The notes under the pieces: model-generated
Told to the model about the DNA's origin: nothing
What the model saw: only the letters and a program-made list of their open reading frames with translations
Database searches by the model: none
Assembly: GCF_008831285.2 (NCBI RefSeq)
Contig: NC_045144.1
Location: 17,563,716-17,623,715 of the forward strand
Source: Nymphaea colorata
Lineage: Eukaryota > Streptophyta > Magnoliopsida > Nymphaeales > Nymphaeaceae
Length of the DNA stretch: 60,000 nt
Direction of reading: 5' to 3'
Program-made: the position numbers and the translations under genes
In this document: piece by piece, positions 48,676 to 60,000 of the stretch
Layout: every line of letters starts with the position of its first letter
How positions within the stretch are numbered: position 1 is the first letter of the stretch

Positions 48676-50603
48676 ACTGCTATATATCATCATATATGTA
48701 CTTGATGATCAACAGAAATAAGGTCAGTCAGCCTAATGACTAGCAGTAACTACAGAAATAATTGAAGACTGAATGCGCTAAGTTCTTACTAGAGAAGGAA
48801 ACAGGTACCCTTGATTTGCTCATTTTATCTAGCGAAAATATTCTTGTTATTGCGTAGTATGACAAGGAATTAATGATGTCGAAGATGAGGTGTCACACAG
48901 CCTTCCGAACTAGCAGCACATGAACTTAACCACAAAGTAGCCAGTTATTGAGGTTTCCATGGGGTGGCGCAACGATAAATGACCGGTTTCTATTTTGAAC
49001 TCGTATAGTATTTTAACTTGCCACGCACTGCAGAAGAAGGACATCAATATACAAGTTAAAGCATAGTGGAACCATCATCTCGAAACTCTAAAAACAACCC
49101 TTATGCTTACCCCAGTTCTTGAGAGAGTTGCCAACACAAAATGTTTTCCAGATTTTCCTCTTTCCTTTTCAAACTCATCACTTAAAATTGATCTTGTTTG
49201 CTTTCAAAAAGTAAGCATTATTAAAGATTACAAGGAAGAGACTCAAGTATTCAAAATGCTCTTTTTCATGCAATCAATAAGGGGTCGATTTGAGAATGGG
49301 GGAGCAGGTACGACTACAGATGTCAATGGAACGGATTTGGATCGGATATATCTTCAATCATATCCACTTTTTGGGATATTTACATATTCGGATTCAACTT
49401 TGAATAAAGAAAAGTCATATCCGAATCTGATTTTTATATTTATATCTGAATCTGAAATTTGAACAGGATTTTGCCAACTTTCAAAATTTAGTAGCATTAG
49501 ATACATGATATTTGTCTAAAAATGAATCTGATTTGAACCCGTATTTATGTATATCTGAATCCGATCGGATGTCATTTATTAAATTCAAATCCCATCTGAT
49601 TTCTTAATTTGATATTAACTTTTTTTTTCATATCTGAATTTTTTGGATTGGTTCGGTAGATATTCGATTCAAATAGGATATATTGACATCCCTGAGTATG
49701 ACATTGAATCATGGATCTCAAAAACTGAAGGCCATGAATGTTGACAACAAGTTAGATATATACGAAATAATGAAATGCCCCACAGAGTACTGTATATATG
49801 GGGCTTGTCTAACATTATAATGTTTTTACAGACCTGAAAAATATATACGACAAAAAAAAATGTTCTGATATGATCTTAGAACTCTTACGTTTTTCATGAT
49901 CAATAACATGGATCCTTGATTTTGATTCTCATAAAATCTATTTATACATCAGTTCTCAAATAATCCTTTTATCAAAAACAAAGGATCAAAATATGATGTG
50001 GGGATATGATTTTATGACTCCCGTGATTTCGGAGAACCCAAACTGCTGATTTGGATCTCGTACAAAATTTGAACTACCTTGGATCATCCATCCCTATAAT
50101 GAGAAAAACCTGCCAAAATATAGTCAACAGCAACTTATAAAGTTTTGCAAGACGCCGCATCACCATTCAACTACTAGCAACATGAAATCAAAGGTAGGAA
50201 TAATGATGCTCATGAGGATGTTACTTATCTGATTAAAAAATCGGATCGGATTTAAGAAATGACATTTGATCGGGCTTAAATTCAAAATTAAACTGGATTT
50301 AGTCTTAATAAATATCCTATGTCCAATGCTCCTAAAAATCAGATTCAACTTTCTTTTTTTAAATAGAATTTCAGATTCGGATAGAACTTTTTTTTGTCCA
50401 TATATAAATCCAAATTCAACCATGTGAATATCGGTTGATTTAAATCCCATCCATCTACATTGCTATTACACCTTCTTTAAGCCATGAGATCCGTCAAACG
50501 CTTTAACAATGCGAAGAATATTAGAAAAGAAAAAAAAACAAAGATTGGCCGCTTCGTCACGAAATGATGAATCCAGTTTAAAATGGAAAAAAAAAAATCA
50601 AAA
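48676..50603. other. Gene-free DNA with dispersed repeats
   Basis: No gene seen. A dispersed GGATCGGATAT-rich repeat fills 49319-49692 and a weaker relative lies at 50168-50455. The rest is AT-rich. Confidence 0.55.
49319..49692. repeat. Dispersed repeat with short inverted ends, copy A
   Basis: It begins GATGTCAATGGAACGGAT and ends GATATATTGACATCCC; the ends are inverted complements over GATGTCAAT/ATTGACATC. The interior is degenerate GGATTCGGATATG/CATATCCGAATC sequence. Similar ends recur at 52440-52450 and 54198-54207. Confidence 0.55.
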
Positions 50604-50685
50604 CGTGGACGGCAGGATTCGAACCTGCGCGGGCAGAGCCCACATGATTTCTAGTCATGCCCGATAACCACTCCGGCACGTCCAC
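50604..50685 (-). tRNA. tRNA-Ser (anticodon AGA)
   Basis: An 82-base class II tRNA on the minus strand: acceptor GTGGACG/CGTCCAC, and anticodon loop CTAGAAA on a CATGA/TCATG stem. The long variable arm is GGGC-TCT-GCCC, the T arm GCAGG-TTCGAAT-CCTGC, with discriminator G. Runs of T directly downstream on the minus strand (plus 50585-50599) provide a pol III terminator. No intron. Confidence 0.97.
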
Positions 50686-51085
50686 CGGAGACGTCATGTT
50701 TTAAAGTTTAGTCATTATCATCGACTCATTGTTCTTTATACAAGTTTTTGCTTTATAATGGAGAGACATTTCCTCTTGAGTAAGTGGTTTTCCTAAAATG
50801 TGAGATTTTTTTTGGGCAATTTTTCACAAATCCAACCCGTAGCTGAGGTTGGAATCTTAATGTTATTTGCCAACATATAATATTTGAATGTGATCATTAG
50901 AACCCTCATCCTTTTCATGCATATACAACCACTGATTTTGATCCTTATAGTATCCATTTACACGTTCGTTCTAAAATGAACTTTATATATATGTAATCAT
51001 CTATATATACAATCCATTCTCACGTAGTTTGAATCAATATTACCTCTTAATAAGATCATACCAATGCTCAGTATCATTTTTGACC
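50686..51085. other. Gene-free AT-rich spacer
   Basis: AT-rich DNA with TATA-like words (for example near 50985-51012) that may be the old promoter of the damaged cysteine-peptide gene. Nothing else seen. Confidence 0.45.
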
Positions 51086-51292
51086 ATGGCTTGGCCAGCT
51101 TGCCAATGCCTGCTGGTGCATGTCATCTTGCTCTTGGTGCTGGCCTGCTCCGATGTGGGTGTGGGCAGGATCCATGACCTCGCCGATTGCTAGGCGCACT
51201 GTGGCTTGCAGATGGCGGCGTGTGTCGTGCCATGCAGCGCCGCCGCCAAGGGCCTGGTCTGCGCCCCTTGCATACTCCGCTGCATCGCCTAA
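51086..51292 (+). pseudogene. Damaged relative of the secreted cysteine-peptide gene
   Basis: From the ATG at 51086 the frame encodes a good signal peptide (hydrophobic VILLLVLAC). It meets a TAG at 51191 and continues open to a TAA at 51292. Reading through the TAG, the cysteines are spaced CX3C-X6-CX3C-X8-CX2CX3C, which parallels the eight-cysteine peptide 2.6 kb upstream. Sequence between cysteines is different, so it is a diverged relative. The simplest reading is a nonsense-mutated gene; a sequencing error or a real short peptide are alternatives. It is GC-rich in an AT-rich setting, as old coding DNA would be. Confidence 0.55.
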
Positions 51293-51584
51293 CTCCTTGG
51301 CTGCTTGAAGGACTAGCACCCAGCACTGACCTAACAAGTATGGCGGGCCTGATCTTCATGCTGGCCAGAAGGTTGTGGTGCTCAAGAGTGGCTCAAGCTC
51401 TTACCTTATATTTTCATGATCTGACGATTTGGCTTCATGTTCTAAATATAATAATGCGCGTCCAATAATGGTTCATATTTTGTAGCTATCAGCGTTACAG
51501 TTTCTACTTTCTGTGGCACATAATTGTTGTAATTAATTAACAGAAGTGTTCTTAATAAGTGAATTGTTTTATATGATTCCTTTT

Positions 51585-51586
<2 letters not shown>

Positions 51587-51629
<43 letters not shown>
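51587..51629. repeat. (TA)n microsatellite
   Basis: Perfect AT dinucleotide run of about 43 bases. Confidence 0.95.
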
Positions 51630-51631
<2 letters not shown>

Positions 51632-52055
51632 GACGATCTTTCCATTTCGATAAAACCCTGAAAATACGAGATTTTGTATTATGGTTTGTAAGAAATGCTC
51701 GAGAAAACTTTCACTTTGTATCAATAAAAGGAAGGTTGCAATGGCTGCTTTGCTTGGATAGGGTTGCTCCCGGAAGCACCCACACTCAAAATTTTGTATT
51801 TTCAGATAAATGGTAGATTGCTTTTTAGCTAAACTTATAGATATTATTCTTAACCATCAAATTATATCATAAATATGAATATCTTAATAACTTCCAAAAT
51901 CAGTTGACTCACAGGTATCAATTTTTAAGACATGAAAATTTATGTCTTTGTGTCAAACTAACATGATTTAAAATACCAGATAATCAAATTGAATGTATAT
52001 GAAAGTTTGTTTGCAACAATATCACCTACATAATTAAATACCGCTTCGCTTCATA

Positions 52056-52072
52056 TGTGTGTGTGTGTGTTC

Positions 52073-52104
<32 letters not shown>
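52056..52104. repeat. (GT)n-(GA)n compound microsatellite
   Basis: A GT run of about 15 bases, a short break, then a GA run to 52104. Confidence 0.95.
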
Positions 52105-52107
<3 letters not shown>

Positions 52108-52450
52108 TAATGACATCCGATCTGACTCATAGTCGAATTTGCTTTTAAGTAAATACCCGAAATCAATTTCAAACAAATGTCCTATATTCAATATCCATGG
52201 ACCATATATACAATTTGGAAGTTGGCTCTTCAACACATTTCAATGTGGTTCTCTAATTGCGTATTTAAAAGTTCGATTCAGATTCCGAGAGAAATTGAAA
52301 GCCAGATTTATATGGTGATTGCTCTAAAAATCGAAGTCAGATATAATGCAGACTCCTCTTTATTCATATTCAAATATAAATATATGAACATCCGATACAT
52401 TGGATATGGTAAAAGGTACATCTCATTGGAAGCCAATCTATTGACATCCC
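52103..52450. repeat. Dispersed GGATAT-type repeat, copy B
   Basis: It opens with AATGACATCCGATCTGA and ends TATTGACATCCC, with CATATTCAAATATAAATAT-type interior words shared with the 49.3 and 54.0 kb copies. It starts right after the GA microsatellite. Confidence 0.45.
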
Positions 52451-54044
52451 CACATATTTTATTGGCTCGATTAGATCACATACATAAAAATCAATGTGCT
52501 TTTTCACGCAAACAAGGGGACTGTACTCATACGCACATATATATTATTGACAAGTCAAACGGATGACCTACTTCCTAAGTGAGTGAAACAATACACTGTT
52601 TAATGGGATGCAAATCTAAACTAGTTATAAGAAGAAAGCATCTTTATCGGCCTATGGGGTGTATATATATATATATAATACATTGTAAAACTCCCAGGTG
52701 AAGTTCTCTTCAAGATGCATCAAGAATCTTCGCTTTACTAAGCATCACATGCTCTATCTTGGAAGAGGATGCAGTGGCACTTAAACTCTTGAACTGTGTC
52801 CGTACAATCTTGTGCGCAAGAAACTAAAATGTTTAATAGTTTTCATCCAATTGGAATCATGTAGAAGCAATATATGTGATAAATTCGATGTTTATCATAT
52901 TTGACCTTATGTTTTGAAGTAAACTAACATTTTTTTTTCCTAGGGAACCAAAGTTTAGTTTTTTTGTGTTGTTGACTTTAGAAATTCTACAAGTTTCTCT
53001 ATACATATGTTCAATTTCTGCCAAAACTTTATAAGTTTTATTCTTGTCAAGCCTTCTATATTAGTAGCTTCATATATACCACTTAAGTTCCCAACCTTCT
53101 TCAAGTGAAATTGCATACGTTTTTACCACAACCTTGACTTGAGCATACCTTTTGATTCACTCTCGGCTTCCCATTGCTTCAAAACATTTGCTCCATGCAT
53201 TTGCCACATGTTGGCAACTAGATGCATCTTTTTCATTTACTGGTCACGTCCCAGTATGCTCTACCTATAGATCGTAAAAAGTCTCGAAGCATGCTCTATG
53301 AAAGCCTAGAGAGTAGGCACATGGGTGGCAGTGGCCTCTTTGAGGGGCGGTGAAATGAACTACTCACCCTTTAAAAAAAAAAAAAAAAAACTTGTGATCA
53401 CAAGGATAGACCTCGTATATGATAAATTTTTTGCTTCTCCATGTGCTTCTTGCTTTAGTTATACCAAGTTAGTTCCCAGAGTTCATGTGCCTCTTGGAGA
53501 AATACATGGGACTAGAATAATAAGACCTGGCTAATGACATTCATTAAATAGTAATTTTCGCCAAATCTTAGAAGCTAACTATGATTAATAGATTAGAGAG
53601 TCAACTAAGTAACTTCATAGATTGGCAGCCATAGAAACATGATACCATTCTGGCAAGGCCCATTTAGCTCCTCTAATCACCGGATTATCTACTCATCGAG
53701 GTTGTAGATATTTTAATCATCTTATAGATAAGCATGCATAGAGTTTAATGCCATTCATGTGATGTGTGAAAGGAAACTTCAGTATAGAGATCCCAACTCT
53801 CTATTTTTATGACTTCTGCGAGGCTTATGCTCAGGGTGGATCCAGAATTCTTTTTTTATGAGACACTAAATATATGGTAAACACATTTCAAATTGGTCGT
53901 AGGGCAGTTACCCCTAGTATAAATGGATCTATATCCAACAATTAAATTATGTTTTTAGAAAATGGGCTTCATAGGGCATACGCCCCATGGAGACTCGACC
54001 TGTCTCCGCCCCTGCTTATGTTGATGTAAGGAAATGGTAGAGTT

Positions 54045-54207
54045 AAATTAAATTGGATTCGGATGCAGATATAAATATAAAAATCAGATTTGGATTGTAA
54101 AATCAGGTTTCAGATTCATATTCAAATATGACTTTTCTTTATTCAAATTCGAATATGAATATGTGGATGTCTATGATTAAGGATATATTCAATCCGTTGA
54201 CATCCCT
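54045..54207. repeat. Dispersed GGATAT-type repeat, copy C
   Basis: TTGGATTCGGATGCAGATAT near the left side and AATCCGTTGACATCCC at the right end match copy A; the interior shares ATTCAAATATGACTTTTCTT-type words. It is shorter, probably truncated. Confidence 0.5.
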
Positions 54208-54343
54208 AATGATACAATATAGCACATAACTATGGAGCACTCATGTAAGTAATGTATGTGGGTTTGTGTGGGCAATTGCCACAAACTCATATCTGCCTCC
54301 GCTACTGGTAGGAGGGTTCACCTCATACTTTCAAACTACTTTG

Positions 54344-54344
<1 letters not shown>

Positions 54345-54377
<33 letters not shown>

Positions 54378-54402
54378 GACATATATATATATATATATAT
54401 AT
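54345..54402. repeat. (CT)n-(AT)n compound microsatellite
   Basis: CT run 54345-54376, then AGAC, then AT run 54380-54402. Confidence 0.95.
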
Positions 54403-55801
54403 GGATGGGGATGTGAAGCTTGTTTAATATTGTGACTTGGGGATTGCTCTTCTGACTAAGAAGAAAATGTGATTTTTTAACGACCGGCAGGAAATTTAAA
54501 TTTCAACATCACATGCACGCCTTTGTCGGCATAATCTGGTAGGCGTGGGCCTAATCCCTAACTTCTCGTTTAAAAAGTAGAGTCTAGAGATGTTACTTCC
54601 CTTTCTCCCTCCATTCTTCTTTAGGAAACATTAAATCTCCCATAAATACCAATAGATAAGCTACCTCGGTTCATGCTTCACCTGCCCAATAGCCAAAAGC
54701 CTTTGTTTTTTTGTCTTTGAAAGAAATGGAGAGAAGAAAGAAAACAGATTCTTTCTTATCCTATTAAAAAAAAAAAAATGTTGTCATCATTCATGCGTTT
54801 GTCTTATATATTTTTTGAGGAGTAATAAGTAAAAAACTTTATGGCCTTTATTGTAATCAGTATGCTGCCAACCCTGTCTTTTTTTTGACCTAGAAGATTC
54901 TGCTTTACTATCACCTACAACTACTAATAAGCCAATCAATCCCCATCATCGCTTCAGTTGAAAGTTTCATGATGATTAAACTAAACTAGCTTGGATGCCT
55001 TGAATGAGGACTTCATCCCCTCTACAGTAAACTACTTGCAACTTGTTGCCTAGTGTCATGAAATGCCTCACTAAAGAGTATGTAAGAGAAACCCATGTGG
55101 AAGGCAGCCTCTCATATATGCATAGTTGGCAAACTCTCCTGGCCCATTTACTGGGCTTAGAGTCCGGACCCAACCGAGTCGCCTTGGACCATCAACCAAG
55201 TCAGGCCGGGCTTGAGCTCGGGTTTCGGGCATCGGGTGTCAGGCCAGCCCAATGCCAAGCCTATAATGGGGCCAGCACATGGTGGGTGGTAAGTCACTGC
55301 TTCAAAATGCATGGTTAACAGCTCCTTCCAAAAAAGTGAAAATGAAAATGGTGAAGATAGCCCGGTTTGGTTTCTTAATCATAAATTTAAATTTCTACAC
55401 AAGGGCAGAGCTAGGAGGCAGTGGTCCTCCCTTCTGCCCCTCTGATTTTCAGGAAAAAAAAAAATCTACCTGTAATTTTTAAAATGTTTGGTTTAGTCTA
55501 TATCAACATTTAAAATATATATATATATATATTGGCCCCTATCAAAGTTGTGAAACTATAATCCCCCATCCCTCAAATGAAAATTTCCTAACTTGGCCCT
55601 TATGTAGTGACGACATCCATTCGTATAGTTAAATTTATAATAAACAATACTCGTATACAGTGCATCAAAGCTGGGAAGCACTATGAGGCAATAGAGGGAC
55701 ATGTTTATATTGTTTATATATACATGTTATTTTTAGAAAATTCAGTATAAAATTCGAACTTTGTTTGAATCCAAGGGACGCCTCTGCCCCTGGTCACCAT
55801 A

Positions 55802-55807
<6 letters not shown>

Positions 55808-55892
<85 letters not shown>
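55808..55892. repeat. (TC)n-(AT)n compound microsatellite
   Basis: TC run of about 38 bases followed by an AT run of about 44 bases. Confidence 0.95.
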
Positions 55893-55895
<3 letters not shown>

Positions 55896-57041
55896 AAGCT
55901 TCCTATGCTAGATCACAAGCCAGCCAAACAGAATGATCAGTTTCAACGAGCACTCCTCGACACACATTTAACTGAAAAATATAGGAAACGATTCAATTCT
56001 TACGGTTTCATCAAATAAGACGCCGAACGAATGCAGAATATTATGAATCATCAGTTGAAAGAAAAAGAGAAAAACTTGGTGTGCAAATCTCATCTAATTT
56101 TTAACATTCCACCGATCTGCTCATTAAATGTTTTATTTTGTTTTTAGAGAGGGACAGGGAAAGAGAGAGAGAAAGAAAGAATTGACTATACGCCAGCAAG
56201 CTGGAGTGTGACCATGAATCGCGGAGAGATGTTCCTGTCCTTTACAACATCATCAAGCGACAGGGACATGCCCTCCTTGACAGCAGACAGGCAGGGAAGA
56301 GAGAGAGAGAGAGAAGGAGAGGCTCTAAGTTTTTTTTTTTTTTTTTTTTGAGAAAAACTTTCCAAACATTTCATATTGTATGTTTAATTTATGCATGGCC
56401 TGAAAGTCGTTGTTGATTTTTTATATTTGCCAATTATTTCTTCAGTTTGGAGAAAAAACAAACAATTATACACCCATTTGTGACATGCTCTCTTAACCTC
56501 TCCTTTCTAATGAACTGAAACACGAGGAAAACAACAGTGTTCATGTTCTAATTACAAGAATATAAGATGGTGAAGGCTCATAAACGAAACCCACACATAC
56601 GACCCACAAAATGTGTTGTCAATTCGATTCTTTGGTCTTACTCTTCTAAACTGTAAATGGTTTCCGCCTTTTTCGAGCTGCTCCCTCACCCAATAGGAGT
56701 ATTGGTTTTTTCCGAGCGGCTATTCTGGTTGGCGTGGTGGTTGTCGATGCAGCAATAGTGAAACAGTGTTTGCATGGAGCCCAGCTTAGTCTAGTCCACG
56801 CCTTAATATTAAGGGCCCAACTCAGACCGGCCTCAAAGAACCTTCTTAAGCCTCAGGCCGAGCTGGAGCCTCACAAGAGATGAGCGAGCCTCCGGCACAT
56901 CAGGGCTGCGGTCGGGCTTCACTGAACCTGGCTGGGCCAGCCTAATGTCCGGCCCTTTTGCGAGCAGGGAGAGCACAGCCTGGCCTTCATGCCCGGAAAC
57001 CGCAGTCCATAGCCGACCAATCCTTTCAATATAAAACGTGC

Positions 57042-57042
57042 C

Positions 57043-57113
<71 letters not shown>
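57042..57113. repeat. (CT)n-(AT)n compound microsatellite
   Basis: CT run to 57073, followed directly by an AT run to 57113. Confidence 0.95.
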
Positions 57114-57116
<3 letters not shown>

Positions 57117-57923
57117 AAGAAAATCTCTTCTTACAACAATCCTCCTTCTGGCTTTCCATCTGGCAGCCTTGATCAGCTTGGCAAGACAGGTACACCTTTT
57201 TACATGTACATATATACACTTAGGTGTGAGATCAATAAAAAATCATTCTGATGATTGATCTTTTAAAATTGGATTGCTCAGAAACAATCAAATTAGCCAA
57301 TGGTTTTGGCAGCAATTTTTTTTGTTTTTTTATTGACTCAAAAATAATATATATTTTAGCTCTAATAAATTGTATGCATATATATTTGACATGAAAAATA
57401 GTAGCCAATGAATGACAATGGGAGCTACGTTGTAGCTGGTGTGAGCACACCCACAAATTTTGCCTTATTTACATATACCAAGTTCATTAATTTTCAGTTT
57501 TTTACATATGAGTGTTCCCTAAAGTTTAAAATTTATAGAATGCCCTTCTGCTGAAAATTTTTAGCTCTGCCACTGGTACTAAGGTGAGAAATTATTTCCA
57601 TCAAATGCCACACCAGCCATTCCCTTGTTTGTATGGTTAGCCTTAGAAAAGCCTGGTGAGGTGTCCTTTAGGTAGGGTACCCATGTCTTCGGATCGGCAT
57701 CTATTCATATGTGAAAGTGTTTCCGATGCCGCCAGACAATATTCAGACATTGTGGGCTGATCGGATGGTTGTGATTCATTTTCTCATCCTTTTGCTGCTT
57801 GCTGGAGAGTGATGTTCACTTCACTCCTGTCTTCAAGATTTCTTTCTCTCTCTCCAAATTAGGGGATTTCTTGTCCCCAAATTTTGATATAGATTCACAT
57901 TTTATAAGCTCTTTCCCTTTCTT

Positions 57924-57938
57924 TCTCTCTCTCTCTCC

Positions 57939-57987
<49 letters not shown>
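57924..57987. repeat. (CT)n-(AT)n compound microsatellite
   Basis: CT-rich run with one CC interruption, then an AT run from about 57952. Confidence 0.95.
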
Positions 57988-57991
<4 letters not shown>

Positions 57992-58875
57992 CTTTTGTAT
58001 TTTATTTTTTCAAGCAATTTTTATACTTAGATGATAGCTTGTCGCCTATTTTCTCTTCATTAATTTCCATTTTGTGGGCTCTTGAAAATTTGAAATTCAT
58101 TTTCCTCCACAAATGTTGTCAATCTCGAGCGATCATGCATTTGCTTTTTTTTTCTTTTTAAAAAATAATAAAAAAATTCTCCGGTTCTGCTTCTGCTTCT
58201 GGATCTATACTGCTAGTGGTAGAAGTTAATGTGGGAAGAAAATTTTTTTGCAGCTAAGTTTTCAATTTGTCAATTTAATAGGCATTCACATTGAACCATA
58301 TATTTGACAATCTTACATGCAGAATATGGCTCTTGTTAAGAAAACTATGGATGGTAGTCATTTTCTGTAGTTAGAATCCCAAGAAAAACCCCAACAATGA
58401 AAGTTCCCTGTGTTGAAAGGGAACTTTCACGCCCGTTTGATGGCTTGGAATAAGTTTCCAGAGTTTGGGGGTTTCCGAGGCGCATCAAATTCACCCTCAT
58501 TCCAAGAGTGGTTTCTCTGTCATGGGGAAAGGAAAATGTTTCTATTCATGACCGAGCCATCACGTGCTCTTGGTAACGGCATCCATACAAGGGTGCGACT
58601 AAAGCTAAGCCATACATATTTATCAGAAACACAGAAGAAATAATTAATTAATGGTGGGAGGGAGAAGAGATGAAGCGACTTTCCAAGGAAAGCTGGTGGT
58701 GCTTGGGCAGAAGGAGAAGGACGAAGCAAGGAGGAGGGGACAGATAGGGACTGCTGCTAAGGGTGGGTGTTCCCTTCTCCTGCTGCAACATCCCTTCAAT
58801 TTCTTTTGTCTGGTTCGTTTATGAAAGACAAGTCGGCACACCCACTACCACCAGAACCCAAACTCCGCCATTAAT

Positions 58876-58876
58876 A

Positions 58877-58901
<25 letters not shown>
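58876..58901. repeat. (TC)n microsatellite
   Basis: Perfect TC dinucleotide run. Confidence 0.95.
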
Positions 58902-58907
<6 letters not shown>

Positions 58908-58994
58908 CTCGCTGCTCAATTCCCAGGGTACTGCTATCCTCATAGCACTGAGAGATGCTGTTATTAGGTTGAGAGGTATTTAATGTTGTATAAG

Positions 58995-59000
<6 letters not shown>

Positions 59001-59036
<36 letters not shown>

Positions 59037-59043
59037 TTTAATG

Positions 59044-59082
<39 letters not shown>
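59001..59082. repeat. (AT)n arrays with (GT)n tail
   Basis: Two AT runs (59001-59032 and 59044-59070) separated by a short AGTATTTAATGT spacer; the second ends in a GT run. Confidence 0.95.
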
Positions 59083-59139
59083 TTTTAATGTATGATGTTT
59101 TTCATTGCAAATTTTGTAGATATCCTTATGATGGCCTTT

Positions 59140-59411
<272 letters not shown>

Positions 59412-59913
59412 CATTTGTCAAGAGGTAAAAATGTATAAGAACACGTCGAATCCAACGAAAGGATGAGATTCTGTAGCCCCCAGTTTCGATCAATTTGTAT
59501 CACTGATTTTGACCTTTTATAGAATCAAATCTATGCGCTCTCTTCCTCGATAATCTTTTTTTACATTAATTTATAGCTTATAGGTTTTTTCTTACGCACA
59601 TCATTTGGACATTTTGCATTATATAAAAGAAAGAGAGAGTACGCCATTTTTTTAAGAACTTTGCTTGAGATTTTTTTTTCCTAAACATCATGTCATGCAC
59701 CAAATTGCTATTTAAAAACAAAAGGTAAGAACGAAGAACCAGGTAAGAATGCAATCAAATCAGCCCAACTGAGAACAATTCGAGCTACCACTGTGGAACA
59801 CCATTTCTTTTTTCTTTCCTCATAAACTGTAATATATTCAAATACATTATGAATATTATAGGGCTAGCTAGATTCTCTTGGTTTCATAGCCTTTGAGGTA
59901 AGAAACTAGAGCC

Positions 59914-59938
59914 ATATATATATATATATATATATATA
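59914..59938. repeat. (AT)n microsatellite
   Basis: AT run near the right edge of the window. Confidence 0.95.
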
Positions 59939-60000
59939 CACACTAGGGTGTTCTTATCTTAGAACCTTTTCAACCATTGGTGGAGTCAGGTGCTTGGCAG

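Noticed and set aside
52690-53300. Possible decayed retrotransposon coding DNA
   Set aside because: A few phrases look coding-like, but no frame gives recognisable integrase, protease or reverse transcriptase motifs.
53372-53390. Run of about 18 A residues as a retroposon tail
   Set aside because: No recognisable retroposed body upstream and no flanking duplication; homopolymer runs are common here.
57799-58161. Open frame of 120 codons with a SLSLYIYIY run
   Set aside because: Most of it is the translation of a (CT)n-(AT)n microsatellite.

Overview
The window is nuclear DNA from a flowering plant. Coding exons are short and spliced with GT-AG introns, and two tRNA genes are typical of plant nuclei. 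The genes belong to plant families: an NPH3/RPT2-like protein, a DYW-class PPR protein and stress-up-regulated Nod19 (SURNod19) proteins. Intergenic DNA is AT-rich, with very many (AT)n and (CT)n microsatellites and short non-autonomous repeats. I cannot name the species from the sequence alone.

Layout. 1-12.9 kb is gene-poor; it holds a probable TRIM-type retroelement (4.7-5.0 kb), a broken PPR gene fragment (8.9-9.5 kb), tandem duplications and MITE-like DNA. At 13.0-13.7 kb is a complete four-exon gene for ribosomal protein eS27 (minus strand). 13.7-19 kb is intergenic. At 19.1-22.4 kb (plus) is a four-exon NPH3/RPT2-like gene of 604 codons. It converges on a four-exon EF-hand mitochondrial ATP-Mg/phosphate-type carrier gene of 495 codons (minus, 23.5-27.8 kb). 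Behind the carrier's start lies an imperfect ~360-bp tandem duplication. A three-exon gene for a double-GRF zinc-finger protein with zinc knuckles and an internal repeat follows (minus, 29.9-32.4 kb), then tRNA-Asn(GTT). Two tandem SURNod19 genes (minus, 34.0-36.8 and 41.0-43.5 kb) come next; the downstream member has lost its C-terminal membrane anchor. An intronless DYW-class PPR gene (minus, 45.8-47.7 kb) has a start region triplicated upstream as a 128-bp tandem repeat. Divergent from it is a small gene for a secreted eight-cysteine peptide (plus, 48.4 kb). Then come tRNA-Ser(AGA), a damaged relative of the cysteine peptide (51.1 kb), and about 8.7 kb of gene-free, microsatellite-rich DNA.

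The genes do not form one pathway; they are ordinary neighbouring nuclear genes. Four observations stand out. (1) The SURNod19 proteins carry, in order, all the copper-ligand motifs of the peptidylglycine/dopamine type II copper monooxygenases (HH, VH, HxH, M), with an HxH-to-M spacing of 73 residues. This suggests an enzymatic role for a family named only by expression. (2) The 128-bp repeat creates two chained 43-codon upstream ORFs; each ends in an ATGA overlap with the next start codon, and the last overlaps the PPR start. (3) The small peptide has a perfectly symmetric cysteine array made of two CX3C-X6-CX3C halves, with a nonsense-mutated relative nearby. (4) SURNod19 copy 1 has a deletion in its last exon that removes the transmembrane anchor kept in copy 2.

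All exon boundaries were deduced by eye from frame continuity, splice consensus and family knowledge. No search or alignment program was run.
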